In this document: positions 13,776 through 26,600 of the stretch, in pieces
How the letters are laid out: each line of letters starts with the position of its first letter
Position numbering within the stretch: the stretch's first letter is position 1
NCBI RefSeq assembly: GCF_964275005.1
Contig: NC_092700.1
Location: 20,217,015 to 20,281,014 of the forward strand
Source: Diadema setosum
Taxonomy: Eukaryota; Echinodermata; Echinoidea; Diadematoida; Diadematidae
DNA: 64,000 nucleotides
Direction: 5' to 3'
Program-made: the position numbers and the translations under genes
The notes under the pieces: generated by a model
Databases searched by the model: none
What the model was told of the DNA's origin: nothing
What the model saw: only the letters and a program-made list of their open reading frames with translations

Positions 13776-16689
13776 TCAAAAAAAAAAATCAAAAATCAAT
13801 TACCTCACATTGGCTTATCATGACTAAATAATGTTTGACACTTTGTGTTTGAAGAATAGAATGAAGTAAAATTTTGAACAAGTGAAATCGATACTGAGGT
13901 ATCTAAGTGCAAAATAATTCGAGTCTGAATAAACCCTTGAAAGATTTCTGATGACGTGAATATTGTAGGTTTGTGGTGAAATGTCTCCAAACATTTCACT
14001 ATTTTAGCAAATAAAATTTTGAAGTCTAGATCCTAGAAAAACTATTATTTGGTAATAGACCTTGGCATGACGGGGACCGGAAAACAGATTACAACATGGC
14101 CATGACGAACCTAGAAGCCTTATCATGTATCGCTCCTCTATAAGCTGAACGTTGAGTTCACCATCTCTGCTGAGAGACTTGAACAGAATTTTTATCAGAG
14201 TTTAACAATAAATTTTGCAAAATGTTCAAAAACATCGCACAAATTCAAAGAAAGGGATGTTAGAAATGTTGTATTTAACACCCTCTCATCCAGAATTCTG
14301 ACCATGAAAAGTCACGGGTGCAGGATAAACTGTCTGCTTCTAACATTGAGGTTACACAGGTTCATGTTACTTGTATTCCTCATACTCATTATTAAAAATC
14401 GATATCACATAATCATCAATGAATATCTTAGTCATCCTGGTGATTATGCTGGTAGAGTGGTATACAATATGTTGATGATCCACTGACTTCTTGAAGCGTA
14501 TATGAGGCCGGTACCTATATCCGTGATTAAAAATGAAATACAAAGAGACGAATCAGATTAAGAATATAGATGCAGGAGGATACAACATACATGTCTACTT
14601 GTAATATAGGCCTATACACACAAACTAGAGAAAGAAGATCCGTATTCTGTTTCTTTTTGTATTTTCAGGCAACCAATATTTCAAATAATAAGATGTTGGC
14701 GGCCAAAACAGGCCACAAGGAAAAAAAAAGCTAGTGCAGAGTTACGATACGTACTAAAATCTTAAAACTTGAAAATTTGGTAGACCAAGGGGAAATAAAC
14801 AAATATTGCCCATAAATCATGTAAACAGAAAGATCTTTTATAAACAATTTATTTTGAATATTAGTTGTCCAATCGGTCCCCCAAAAGATAATCTAAAAAA
14901 AAAATGATACCAGGCCACCGGGCAACCGAGCCATCGCTAGTGTCTACCCTGCAATGTGTATTCAGAACTTATTTTAATTGAAAGGAGACCTGGCCTTTCT
15001 CCAGAAATGCAGCTTTCGTTTTTACATATATCATACTTCTCGTCTTTGGGTTCATATGTCTTTTGACATCACGCTGCCCCCTTTGCTGCTCTCCGCCTCT
15101 CTTCTTTCCTAAGTCTGGAACAATGTTGTATGACGGCTGCAGGAATCTACTGAATGTCCATACTTCTCAACTTGCAGCGAACATCGCTTTCAAACTGAAT
15201 TTGCTGAAATGTGTTAACTATTAAATGAAAGACCTGAAATATTTAAGGAAATCTGCACCACATTAACCGCAAGTTCTCGCTAGAGTCAGAAATCATGAGG
15301 CGACTTCTAGTATTGTATTGGTATTCAGGCATAACATGCAGTTGAAGTCCCTTTCTGTGCCAAGCACTGGGTGTACAATGCTAAATATAGGGTTTACTTA
15401 GTCAATCGGCACTCCAAACACACAAAGGGGTAATAATTGGGTGTGGCAATATCTGATGCACTTTTCGGCCACACCCAGTGCATGGAATCCAGCGTCTCTC
15501 ATTAAAGTAAAGAGTATTCAAATCTAAGATTAGGACAATTTTGTTTGAAAGTTACATTGTTCAAAATATTCCATTTCATGCAGGCTTGTTTCTGCCATTT
15601 TCTATTTTTGCATGGGGGGGGGGGGGGGGGCTTGAAAAAGAGTATGATGAATGGTGTACATGAGTTGTCTTTGTCTTTAGCATTGAACATTACATCAAAT
15701 CTGTATTTAAAAGCTGGAAATAGCTGGAAATAGATAAACTTCAGTCTCCTTACATCAAACTATTCAATAAACATACTTAAGCTTTGTTATCTTGAAAAGA
15801 CACCTATATAGTACCGCTCATTCGCTTGCACCAGCACTCACCTCACTCATGTCATTCTCTGTACACATAGTGTCTATACAATTTTTGTTGTCGCAGTGTG
15901 ATGCCACAACGACTCTGTTTTTTTCTTTTCTTTTGTTTTCGATAAGTATAGATAATGTATGATTTGCCCATTTTCTGTTTTCCCTCTCTTTTAAGGCTCT
16001 CGTATCTTCAAGCTATATGCTTATTTGACGACAGTCTTCTACATTCACACTCCCAAATATACATGCGCCATAATTTAGTCAGATCATTTGATTCACTATA
16101 TCCCGAGTGGTTCCCAGTTGACGTGTTCTCTTATTCTTTTGTTCAATCTGTACACGCGCATATCTGAATTATGTTCGGATGTACAAGCTGTATGTTTTAT
16201 TGTCTTGAAAATAAAAAGAAATTACTGTATTTCATTTGTAATATATATTCAATGCAGAAAATTCCCAATGAATTAATTTGAATAGAGTTGAATGTCAATC
16301 AGCCAGATACAGACGCAATTTCATGAATTTTTACAATTGTCATGTGCATTATGTGTCGTGTTTATTTGGCAGATTTTATGTATATTTTGGAGCTTTATCT
16401 GAAAATAAGTATTAAAACCATTTCAATATGTTTTCTGTACGTCAGATATCATTAACAATGTCGGCATCACTCGACATCATGCATTAAAGTTTACAGAGTC
16501 CTACTGACTTAAATTCCAGTGTGAAGCTGGCTCACCCCATTATGACAATGGAACGTTCCAAATTGGCTCCCTTATGTGCATTCTCTAGTCCATGCAGGAC
16601 GGTATCTTAAGTTTGTCTAACAAGATAAGACGTATTTAAAGAACAAGACATCACGATTTGCCCACATTAGATTCTCATATTCTCCCCAC
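13776..16689. other. Intergenic stretch upstream of the SLC20 gene
   Basis: No gene recognised. Includes a poly-G run (15614-15630), an inverted 11-mer pair GCACTGGGTGT (15364-15374 and inverse 15471-15481), and one TAGGCCTA (14607-14614). Confidence 0.5.
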
Positions 16690-16799
16690 ACCGGAACATC
16701 CACCGCGAGCGGCGCCAAAAGCGCGAACCCTACGCGAACAATTCAAACGCGTGAAACCCTCCTGAGTTATCCTTTTCAGCTTGGAATACACTCCCAACG
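16690..16799 (+). promoter_or_regulatory. Candidate promoter-proximal CpG-rich segment and 5' UTR exon of the SLC20 gene
   Basis: A short stretch with many CpGs (CCGCGAGCGGCGCC, TACGCGAAC, AACGCGTG) stands out from AT-rich surroundings. It ends in a strong donor consensus, CAACG|GTGAGT, with the exon edge at 16799. The SLC20 start codon lies just behind an acceptor at 20184, so at least one non-coding exon must lie upstream, and this is the best candidate seen. The left limit (transcription start) is a guess. This is inference from composition and splice signals only; no TATA box was found. Confidence 0.35.
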
Positions 16800-17138
16800 G
16801 TGAGTTTCACACGTTCTTTCCTGCTCTTGTACTATTTTGTTCATGTATTGTGTTTTAGCGAATGCGATTATACCAATGTACTGCCACTATAAACTCATAC
16901 AGATCTCCAAACAGGAAAAAAAAAATGTAATCCCATCTGCAAGGTACATGGAGGCTGCAATCCCATTGAAAGTTATTCTTCTCGTTTTTGCTGCTGGTGG
17001 AGGTTGAATCTGGAAGACCCTGAAAGCAGCTCTCCAGGAACACATCAAGTCAAGATCAATTTATGTGTGATCATTCTCAAGATATTAGTCAGTCTCTATC
17101 CTAGTTACGAGAAAAAGTCATCTTGAAGCTAGGCTCAT

Positions 17139-17145
17139 AATAATG

Positions 17146-17197
<52 letters not shown>

Positions 17198-17430
17198 GGC
17201 CTTATCTACCCAGGGTAGCCTCTTCAGTGTTGCCACTTCTCTACCAGAGGACCCTGTTATTATTATTACCCTAGCATTGCCAGGTACCTATTTATACACC
17301 TGGGTCGAGAGGGACACAGTGTATGGGTAAAATCATCTTGTCCATGGACGTAAGCACTGGGCGGGATTCGAACTCGGGTCCTCCGATCGGGAGTCGGGAG
17401 TCTTATCCACTATGCCACAGCGCCCCCACT
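17139..17430 (-). mobile_element. tRNA-derived SINE, minus copy, with (ATT)n tail
   Basis: Read on the minus strand, it starts at about 17430 with GCGCTGTGGCATAGTGGATA (A box), then the B box GTTCGAATCC, continues through the same body as 6151-6385, and ends in a long (ATT)n tail (about 17139-17198 as AAT on the plus strand). The microsatellite at its 3' end is typical of LINE-mobilised SINEs. It lies in the presumed 5' UTR intron of the SLC20 gene. Confidence 0.85.
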
Positions 17431-17959
17431 ATTAGCGATCTATATTTGATATAAACTACACGTAACTGCTGTCAAGTATTTCGTCAGGATATCATTCTTT
17501 CATCGCATCGAGTAGAATACCTTCCAATGTGATAATGCCACCTTGTTTGTCTGTGTATGTGTGACAGAGCAACAGGCAGGCATGTTTTCGTCCATTGCAT
17601 TGTCGTCTTCAAGAGTAGTAAATTCGAGTGACGTTCACAATGGTCATTGCAGGTGACTACTTTGTGATTAAAATAACTACATAACTTTTAGTCTGCGCTT
17701 TAACCAGATGGAATCTATCATAATGATTGTGCAACCTCAATATTCTAATGAAAAGCTGCACTGTGTTTGCGGAAACATTCGAGTAAGACGAACATCAACT
17801 AATTTAAAGTAGACCAATGTTGTTCGTCAGTCATGCTGTTTTGTTGACTCACTTTTGAATCATTTTTTTTTTCTGTCGTCATATGGTCCTGTATCACACT
17901 GGGTGCATTCTTTGTAGGTTATACAGACACCGTCATGGTCTTTGTTCATTAAGTCTGAA

Positions 17960-19850
17960 AAGTATAATTGATTCGATTTGATTTGATTTATTTCTGCATT
18001 TTTCACAAAGTATATAAAACATTACAAACAATTTTCAAATACTATAACATATTATATCCAACACAGGATGAATAGAAATACAGTCATAATGTACCAATAA
18101 TGAAATATTGTATAGGTGAATTATAATCATACAAAAAAAAAAAAGGAAAATCGAGTTAATACATACAAAATGCAGGAGACCGACATCTTAAGCTAAAGCT
18201 TGAGTTTGATGGCGGCCTCAGGAAAAGCATATGGCTTACATTTCTTTACAAATCATTCAATACATATCAAATTGTGTAACCAAAAATAGGCCGGGTAGCT
18301 ACAAAATGTATCAATGCAATGGTGAGTTCGGGTGCAAGTGCATTATGTGCAGATTTGTTGTTTTGTCATTGTTAATGCTATTTGATAGAAAAAAAGAATC
18401 AGTGTAGATAACTTTTCATATAAAAAATGATATACTTTGATCTTTATGTGTGCGTATTGCGAATCATTGTGGTGGAAAGAATAAAGTATATCGTAACAAT
18501 TATAACTGTGTCCGCACAATGTGTTCTATTAGATATAAGACCCTTCAGAAGGTTGCGGATAACAATCCAGGACTAATTTATGAATAAATTTCAAATCAAT
18601 GTGATATAACGCGTCAAAAAAACAAAACAAAACAAAAAACAAACAAAAAAATCCAATAGAGAAAAATAGGAGACTGTCAAACTTGGTTAATCGTCATGGA
18701 GTAACAAAAAGAATCAACGATCACCTGCATTACACAACGATAATAAATGTCGTTTCATATTTGCCTCGACTGAGAATTGACTAGAAGATATTCGAATACA
18801 ATTAGGAAGACTATTCCACAAATCAGGCCCATGATGTCGTATTTATGTGCTACTAACAATTTTGGATCCGTAAGATTTCTGGCATTACGAGTTGGATATG
18901 AATGAATACTGTTATTAAAAGCAAGAAAAAATATCAAAAGATGAAGGAAGTTGTTTATTAATATACTTAAACATAAAAACTGCGACTTGAAGAGCATTAA
19001 TATCAGCCACTTTTAGTGTTTTCAACTTGTAACACAATGGGTCCGTATCGGCAAAATAAGATGATCCTGTACAAATGCTCTTTTTTGCTCTTTTTTGTAG
19101 TAATAAAATAGGATTAATTTTAGCTTTACTACAATCAGCCTAAAAAAATATTACAAAAGAAAATATATGGTAACACCATGGTATTATATATAAAAAATCA
19201 CAATGCTTAAAGGTAAAATAAATTTCAGTTTAGAGATAATTCCGACACTTCTAGATATGAACTTAAAATATAACGTATATGAGCATTACAGCTTAAATTT
19301 TCGTCAATAACTACACCAAGAAATTTGGAATGTTGTTTCCGTTGAATAAATAAATAAATCATCAGTCTTAATGTTTAAAGGAATAGTAACCGACCCAGCA
19401 TTACAACGTTTAAAGTGTACAAAGTGAGTTTTATCTACATTCACAGATAATTTATTACACCTGAACCATTCAGAAACTTTCAGTAATTCCAAACTAACTG
19501 TATTAACTAATGTTTCCAACTTATTGTGTGAATAAAATATATTCGTATCATCAGCAAATGAAATGAATGATAATAAAGGTGACGCATAAGATCCTTTGAG
19601 CCCTGTGGAACTCTGCTACTAATTGGGAGAAAGCACGATTCTTTGTCATTAAATGATACATATTGTGTCCTATTTGAAAGATAATTTGAAACTATGACAG
19701 CGCATTACCATGTATACCTTACCATCACGGAATTTAGAAATTAAAATCGCATGGTTTAGCGTATCAAACGCCTTGCTCAGATCCAAAAAGATACCAATCA
19801 TATGTTCCTTATTCGACATAACATTTTATCATAAATTTGCAATAAAGCTA
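17960..19850 (-). mobile_element. Non-LTR retrotransposon (LINE) fragment with reverse transcriptase core and 3' end
   Basis: Minus-strand reading gives, in order, FLDLSKAFDT (about 19770-19800), FADDTNIFYSHN (about 19525-19560; the catalytic FADD box), VSEWFRCNKLSVNVDKTHF, a C-terminal YPTRNARNLTDPK block (about 18860-18900), an AT-rich 3' UTR and a tail of AAATC units near 17965-17990. Frameshifts and stops separate these blocks, and the 5' part (endonuclease) is missing, so it is an old 5'-truncated copy of a Jockey/CR1-like element. Confidence 0.8.
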
Positions 19851-20191
19851 AATCAGCTCATCAACTCAATTTAGCAATTTCTATCATTTGAATCCCACGC
19901 CATTTTGAGTTTTTTCCCCCTGCATGTTTTCATTAACAAACTTATGTAATGAAACAGCATCCATGGTTGTGTGGTTCATACAGTTACCTTTAAATGATAA
20001 TGAAAACGAAATGTTAATTAATCTCAATGTACTGTTATCCTCATTTTATGAGTGGTTAGATGAACATGAATAAGTAGATGTTATCAAGCTTTAAGGGCGT
20101 CTCAAACATAATTTTCATGTATTGATGTATGCATAATACTCACTCTCCTAAATATATCCTTCTTTGAATTATGTCGATATACAGACCAACC

Positions 20192-23100
20192 ATGTCAAAC
20201 TACTACGCAGGCGACTCCACGGTCATGTGGATCGTGGTACTCGCTTTCATTATCTCCTTTATCTTGGCCATGGGCCTGGGAGCCAACGATGTCGCCAACT
20301 CGTTCGGTACGTCCGTTGGCGCCAAGGTGCTCACCTTGTACAAAGCCTGCATCGTTGCCGCCATTTTCGAGACCGGCGGCGCCATACTGCTTGGCTACCG
20401 GGTATCGGACACTATACGGAAAGGTCTGTTTAATCCCGATCTTTACTACGGACGAGAGGAACTGCTAATGGTGGGAAATCTCTGTGCCCTGGCAGGTAAA
20501 GAGTTCTTCCCCTAAACACACTCTTGATGTATTAATTGTGTATACCTTCCAAGTTGGCGCACACAAGCTTTGGAATAGAGTATCCGATGTTATGAACGAG
20601 GCAATGGCCAACGTAAAAAATCCTCTAAAAACCCATTTTCCACACTTAGAATGCGTAGTAAGGTATTTACACATGAAAATATTGGCATGTCGTGATTTGT
20701 TTAGACCTGCTTCCTTGCTGATATCCCGCTTTCTCGTCTTTCTTTATTACTCTTCAACTCTCACTGCTCTAATGAATGTGCATATCTTCGCACAGACTTT
20801 ATTTGGGGTGCACGTCACGAGTCATACAGCCTAAGATCTCGACACTATTAAAGTGAACGAGGCCCAGGAGCTCGATACCAAATAAAATAGGCTATACGGT
20901 CCACCAGCTCGACATGAGGCCAATGAGTCCGACACTAATCAAACAAGGCCCACGAGTCCGACACTGGAAAAGTAGCCCCAGAGACAGACATTACATCGCG
21001 GGGTTTGATGTACATATTGTACACAGTGTCGGTCTTGTGGGCCTATTTTGTCTCGTGTTGGATGCGTGGGTTGTGTTTGCCTATCAAATGTCGGAGCGTG
21101 AGCCTTATTTGCCTATCAAATGTCGGAGCGTGAGCCTTATTTGCGTACTGTCAAACTCATGGACCTTATTTGCCTAGTATTGAACTGGTGGACCTTTTTT
21201 TTTTGCGTAGTCTCGAGCTCACGTTGGTAGACTCCGTTATTTGCTTTGTGAGAGATGTTATCAGTGATATTAAAAAAAATCGTCAATATTATTTGAATAT
21301 TGACTGTAACTGTATTTTTCAAAAATTGAATTAATAGTAGCAATAATTATGGGTCATTGTTCAAAATTAATATATAATACCAATCCAGCAGCTCGAAGGC
21401 TGACACGGTTGTTTTTACCATCGCACTCACAGAGTTCACAACTAAAATCAATGTACTTAAAACTTTCAATATTATAATAAGTATGAAAATGAAAAACAGC
21501 CCAAATCTTAAAAGATACAAGCCGGACCTAAGCTTTCATCATGGAATAGGTAAGTATTGCACAACAGGAAATGAAATTTAGGATTGTATAATGTACAGTG
21601 CAAAGAATGTGGAGAAAATGGAATGGTAGAATAGGAGTAAAAGTGGGGGAAATAGGTACAATGAACAAAAGCATGAAAACTGAAAGCAAGACCTTTCTCC
21701 TACTATCCTATCTCTACGCAAGTCATCTCTCCCTCCTATTTTCTTTCCGAAGTGTATCATGTACGGGGGCTGCACGCAATACTATTCAAGCTACGCTTAT
21801 GCTGTAGCCCACTGTATTATTCATTGCTGTATTGCTGATACGTTTTGCTGTACATTGTGTAAAGGCAATGAAGAGAATATTTTTGTTAACAACTCATGTT
21901 TATGTAAAGGTATGGCACGAACAATGTATGTATGTACATATACAATGATAATACAGGAACCGATGAATAAAGTCAAATTGATATAGTATCGATCAAACAT
22001 TATAGGCAGGAATATAGATGATAAGCACAGTGTCTCTTCTGTCCATTTCTCTTCCTCATTTTTCTTGCTCTCCTTACAAAGCGTGTAAATAGGAACCGAT
22101 GTCTGTTGAGATGTGTGGTATAGAAATATAGTTTACTTTTTAATGCTGTTATCATTATCATCTGTATCATTACTACTTATACTAATTCGCATTATTATCA
22201 TTTCAATAAATATTCACATATCGCTTCTCTATATCCATCTCATATAACTGTTGAACATTTTTGTCACCTATCTCGGATCTCTTCTCATGGGACTTTTCTT
22301 TCTAAAAGATTCTTTGTTGCCATTTGCTGTGATTGTTATAGTTTGACCGTAGGTTTGTAAAAGTTCTTCTCTTTTCCAAATTGATGACGACTGTTAAAGA
22401 ACGAGTTTGGAAGAAATTGTTTGTTGGTCCCGACAGTCGAGTCACTGCACGCACCATCAGCGAATCTAAATAGAGCAACTTTCATTAACCCTTGTACCAC
22501 GTTTATTTCCTGTCCATGCACTCCCACACCTCTATATCATTTCTTTGTAGGGGGCCTATACCTCAGTAACGTCACGGCGAGATACCTGCTGGGAGCTGAC
22601 TACTGATTTCCTAAAGTCAGTGCCGTAGTGAGCACTACCGAAAGTGAGCGCGCAGCCCGCAAGGAAGCGCGTACACACGAGCAGTGTGCGCAGAGGCAGC
22701 GCTGAGCCGCAGCGTTGGCATGAACACAAGCAGAGCAGCATATCCGCTGTTAACTTTCTTTGGTGAGCTAGCTAAACCTAGCCTGGGCCGGCGCCGGCGG
22801 TGCTCGTACACGGCCAAGTACGCATCGTGTATTGTCATATCTCTCTCCCCCTTCTTGTCTTCATTTTTTTTTTTTTTTTTTTTTTGCCAGAGGCGTGAGA
22901 GAAAGTGAGGCGTGAGAAAACGAATGCTGGGATGGTGAGCGTGAGTTGGCTAGGGTTAGGGTTAGGGTTAGAGAAAGACTTGATATGTGTGCTGCCGCAA
23001 GAAAACCATACTAGTTGAATTAAAAAAAAGTTATTGTTTGTCAAAGTATAGGTATAAGTTGTACACCACAAATCTTTTCGTGTGTAAATCATGTTACGAA

Positions 23101-23612
23101 ATCATCAGTAGGCCATCTTCGCTGCAGTTATTTTTGAACTGTCTGTAACAATTGTCTTTAAGAAGTATCTTTGCGAATGTCACTCGCCCACCTTTCTTGT
23201 TGTTGTTGTTTCTCAAAGAGGGCAAAAAGGCTGATTGAAAGTAGGCCTATCACATTCCGATACATTCTTTGTTTCTGTTTCACGTTGGGCTGGCCAGGAT
23301 CCTGCATTTGGCTTTTTACCGCCACGGCCCTCTCCGTACCCGTGTCTGCTACACATAGCATTGTAGGCGCATCTCTTGGATTTCACATGGTCATTTTTGG
23401 CGGCGAAGGAGTGGCATGGGAGGTTGTCGTTACAATTGGTAAGTACTTTTTCTTTTCTTTATCATTCTTTTACTTATGTGATTGTGTGTGATTGTGTGTG
23501 TGTGTGTGTGTGTGTGAGTGCGCGTGTATGATGTAATGCCCTGCATTGCATATTCGGTAATATCAAAGATGCATACTATTATTTGGTATTAATGGTGTGC
23601 ACATTTGTGTGC

Positions 23613-23653
<41 letters not shown>

Positions 23654-26600
23654 TTTGTGTGTGCACGTGAGGTGGGGGAGGGTAGGAGAGATAGGACGAT
23701 ATGTATTCGCGTATATTTCTGTAAGAGTGGAAATTAAATATTATGTTCGTGCACGAGAATAGTTAAAAGGTGTTAAAGATGTTCCTGATCCATCACCACA
23801 TAATATCGCAAACGCGCGTTTTATGGTACGTTAGCGGATGAATGTGATGTGTGGTAAGTTAAATGCGGCGAGATTTAGTTGGAAGGACTGAGTCCGACAT
23901 TTACAATAGACCAAAGTCTGGTAATCCATAGTTTCAAAGATTAAAGATTCAAAATCGACCAGACCAAAATGCATTAAAGTTTTATAAGTATTTCAGTTGT
24001 CCATTGTGCTTTTTCTTTCTTTTTGATAATAATTATGTGTTTTGATATGTCATCGGTTCCATTTTCCATAAAAAGAATACTTTTTCACAGTTTTATGAAT
24101 TGCTGACAGTGTGAGGTTCACGTTTTCCATAAAAAGAATACTTTTTCACAGTTTTATGAATTGCTGACAGTGTGAGGTTCACATGAGATTAGAGACTACT
24201 TGAAACTTTAAAGGGACTGTACAGTACTGGTTGAGGTGGGGATTCATGTTTTGAACAATCCTAAGAGAGATAATGAAAAGCCTCTTATGAAATAAGAAAT
24301 ATGAAAGAGCATCTAATTTTAAGAAGGATTCAACGTTTATTTGATGAAAATTGGTTTTCAAATGGCTGAGATATCCAAAAAAAGTGCTAATAATAAAAGG
24401 CGGCATGCCACAACTTTATTAGGATCTCTTTGTTTCACCTTGCTTTTGGATATCTCAGCCATTTCAAAACCGATTTTCATCGATATAACTTTTGATACCC
24501 CTTAGAACTGCATGCTCTTTGATATCTCATAGAGTGGTTTCTGAATATCTCGCAAAACGTTAAAAGCTAAATCCTCACCTCGACCAGAACTGTACATACC
24601 CTTTAATACGGAAAAAAAAAAATCATACGAATGACGGAGAGACGGTGACTTTGTTTCCAGGCAGATTGAGAGTGACTATAAGTATCCGTCAACGATTGAA
24701 CTTGGCTAGTGTCCGAGAGCAATCTTTGAGCGATATAGATGAACTGAATACGACCCACTATACACTTATTTGTTCTAGATCTATCATTGTACATGGTGTA
24801 GTGGCTCTTCATCTCAAACGGCGTGTCTGTATACGAAGTCATTATCTCTATGATTGCGTTAGGCAAGAGCAAATACGCCTCGGACGATAGCTCTACAAGT
24901 CGTAGACACTTGACCTACAGGGAACTTTGGAGAACGGGCATTTCTAACTCGGTGATAGCTGATAAGAACACCCTCATGTCTGTCACATGCTGAACAAGGT
25001 TTGCCTCATGATGGTTGCTGCGAGCGTTGGGGCCAGTATCAGAGAACATAGTTGTCTTCTTCTTCCTTTTTTTTTTGTCATGAGATAATGAGCATTCTTA
25101 TCTGCTTCAGGTGATGAAATTCCCATATTTCCCTATGAACAACAACACACTGAATTCTGGATCTGAGACAAATTACGATTTACTGCTTGTGACTGTTCTA
25201 AATAAGTTTTGCAATGGGCTAATGAGACCTATGTGTGTTCATGTGTATGTGCGTGTGCGTGTGTGTGTGCGCGCGCGTGTGTGTGTATGTGTGTGTGTGT
25301 GTGTGTGTGTTTGCATCAGAATGAAAACTACAAAGAAAAAAGTGTCAGGATCTCAACTTATCGTTTAAAACAGTTTAATGTCTTACTCTCAAAGTGTCAT
25401 GTTGTAGTTTCCTATCTTTGGTGGTGTCTTAAAATTTCGGAAAGAGCGCGGAAATCACAGAAATCGGGCAAAGTTATCATTAATTTTTTCCGAAGCCCGC
25501 TGGCATGGATGTTTATATATGACATATGTAATACATAATTATATAATATATATATAAATAATTATATGATATAATATCATGGACCAAGTAGAATCTTCAA
25601 CGTGTGCATCATACATTAAACCGAAGCAAGTGATTTCAGATGAATGTATAATTTACTTGATAATAATTCCAGATAAAACATGTAATATAACTAAATAAAA
25701 GATACATTAATTACTCGTACATCACATTAACATGAGAATGCAAACTTGTGTCGGTTGTTTTGATATTGATACGATAATTTAAGCATATTTCATCAGGGAT
25801 TTGAATGCGTTAACCCCCCTCCCCCCCCCCAAAAAAAAAAGAAAAAGAAAGCGTCTTCAACACACATACAAAAGTTGTAATTGCAAAATTTTTCCCAGAC
25901 ATGAATTATTTCGTTAATTCGTCAAATTTTTCGTCATTTTTATGGATGGATGTCTTTTTCTCCTTACGTTTTCCTTCCAGTGATTTCCTGGTTTGGGTCC
26001 CCAATTTTATCTGGCTTAATCTCTTCGTGTATCTATGGTGTTTTGAACTACACTGTTTTGAAGCCGGTAAGTTTCTGTCGTCAAAATAAATAAACTAAAC
26101 TAAAGCTAAATGGCAGCAGTTTGGTGACTAATGTAAAAATGCTCATTGCTCGAAATAACATTCACCTGATGAAAAAAACAAACGCACATAAAGTAACTTA
26201 CAAAGGGAGACTAACATTTAAATATAGCCCTGGCGTTGATAGACTTTGTGTATTATCACCTTACATGTCCTGCGCCTCTTTTGTCACATCGGAAGAAAAA
26301 CATGATGGTTTCATTGACGAGGCGTAATGTCGAAATGGTCCCAGCTCATGGTGCCGCCAAAATGTCTTCATGTATAGTTTGAGCTTATTGTAACAAACTA
26401 CGCATGTTCTTTTGTAAGCGTTACACAATTTCAAGTTTTCAAATGATGTATGGTGACAAAATTGGTCAGCTTGACATTCAGTAAAACCACCTGATATAAA
26501 TTGATAAGGCAGTTTATGTGTTGTCACTGCCAAAACAGGAAGACCCGATGAAGATTGGAGTGTACACAACACCGTTTTGGTATTTCGCTGTCATCTTCGT

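Larger units (their letters stand above)
20496..23297 (+). other. SLC20 intron 1 and its contents
   Basis: Holds a LINE tail remnant (20545-20640), a TU-like foldback element (20805-21238), a CpG-rich patch (about 22560-22830), a poly-T run (22866-22885) and a short TTAGGG array (22951-22971). Donor GGCAG|GTAAAG, acceptor TGGCCAG|GATCC. Confidence 0.7.
23439..25980 (+). other. SLC20 intron 2 and its contents
   Basis: Contains TG microsatellites (about 23482-23518 and 23610-23652), a perfect 61-bp tandem duplication (24062-24182), a MITE (24208-24606) and a further TG/CG microsatellite (about 25233-25312). Confidence 0.7.

Noticed and set aside
1-16690. Host protein-coding gene upstream of SLC20
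   Set aside because: Open frames here are short, without domains or matching splice signals; the recognisable pieces are repeats.
20171-20191. Upstream in-frame ATG of SLC20
   Set aside because: It lies before a good splice acceptor (20184), so it is probably intronic; the ATG at 20192 gives an N-terminus of usual PiT length.
20164-20433. Arg/His-rich frame overlapping SLC20 exon 1
   Set aside because: Out-of-frame shadow of the conserved transporter exon.
25111-25538. Val/Cys-rich open frames
   Set aside because: They are translations of the TG/CG microsatellite.
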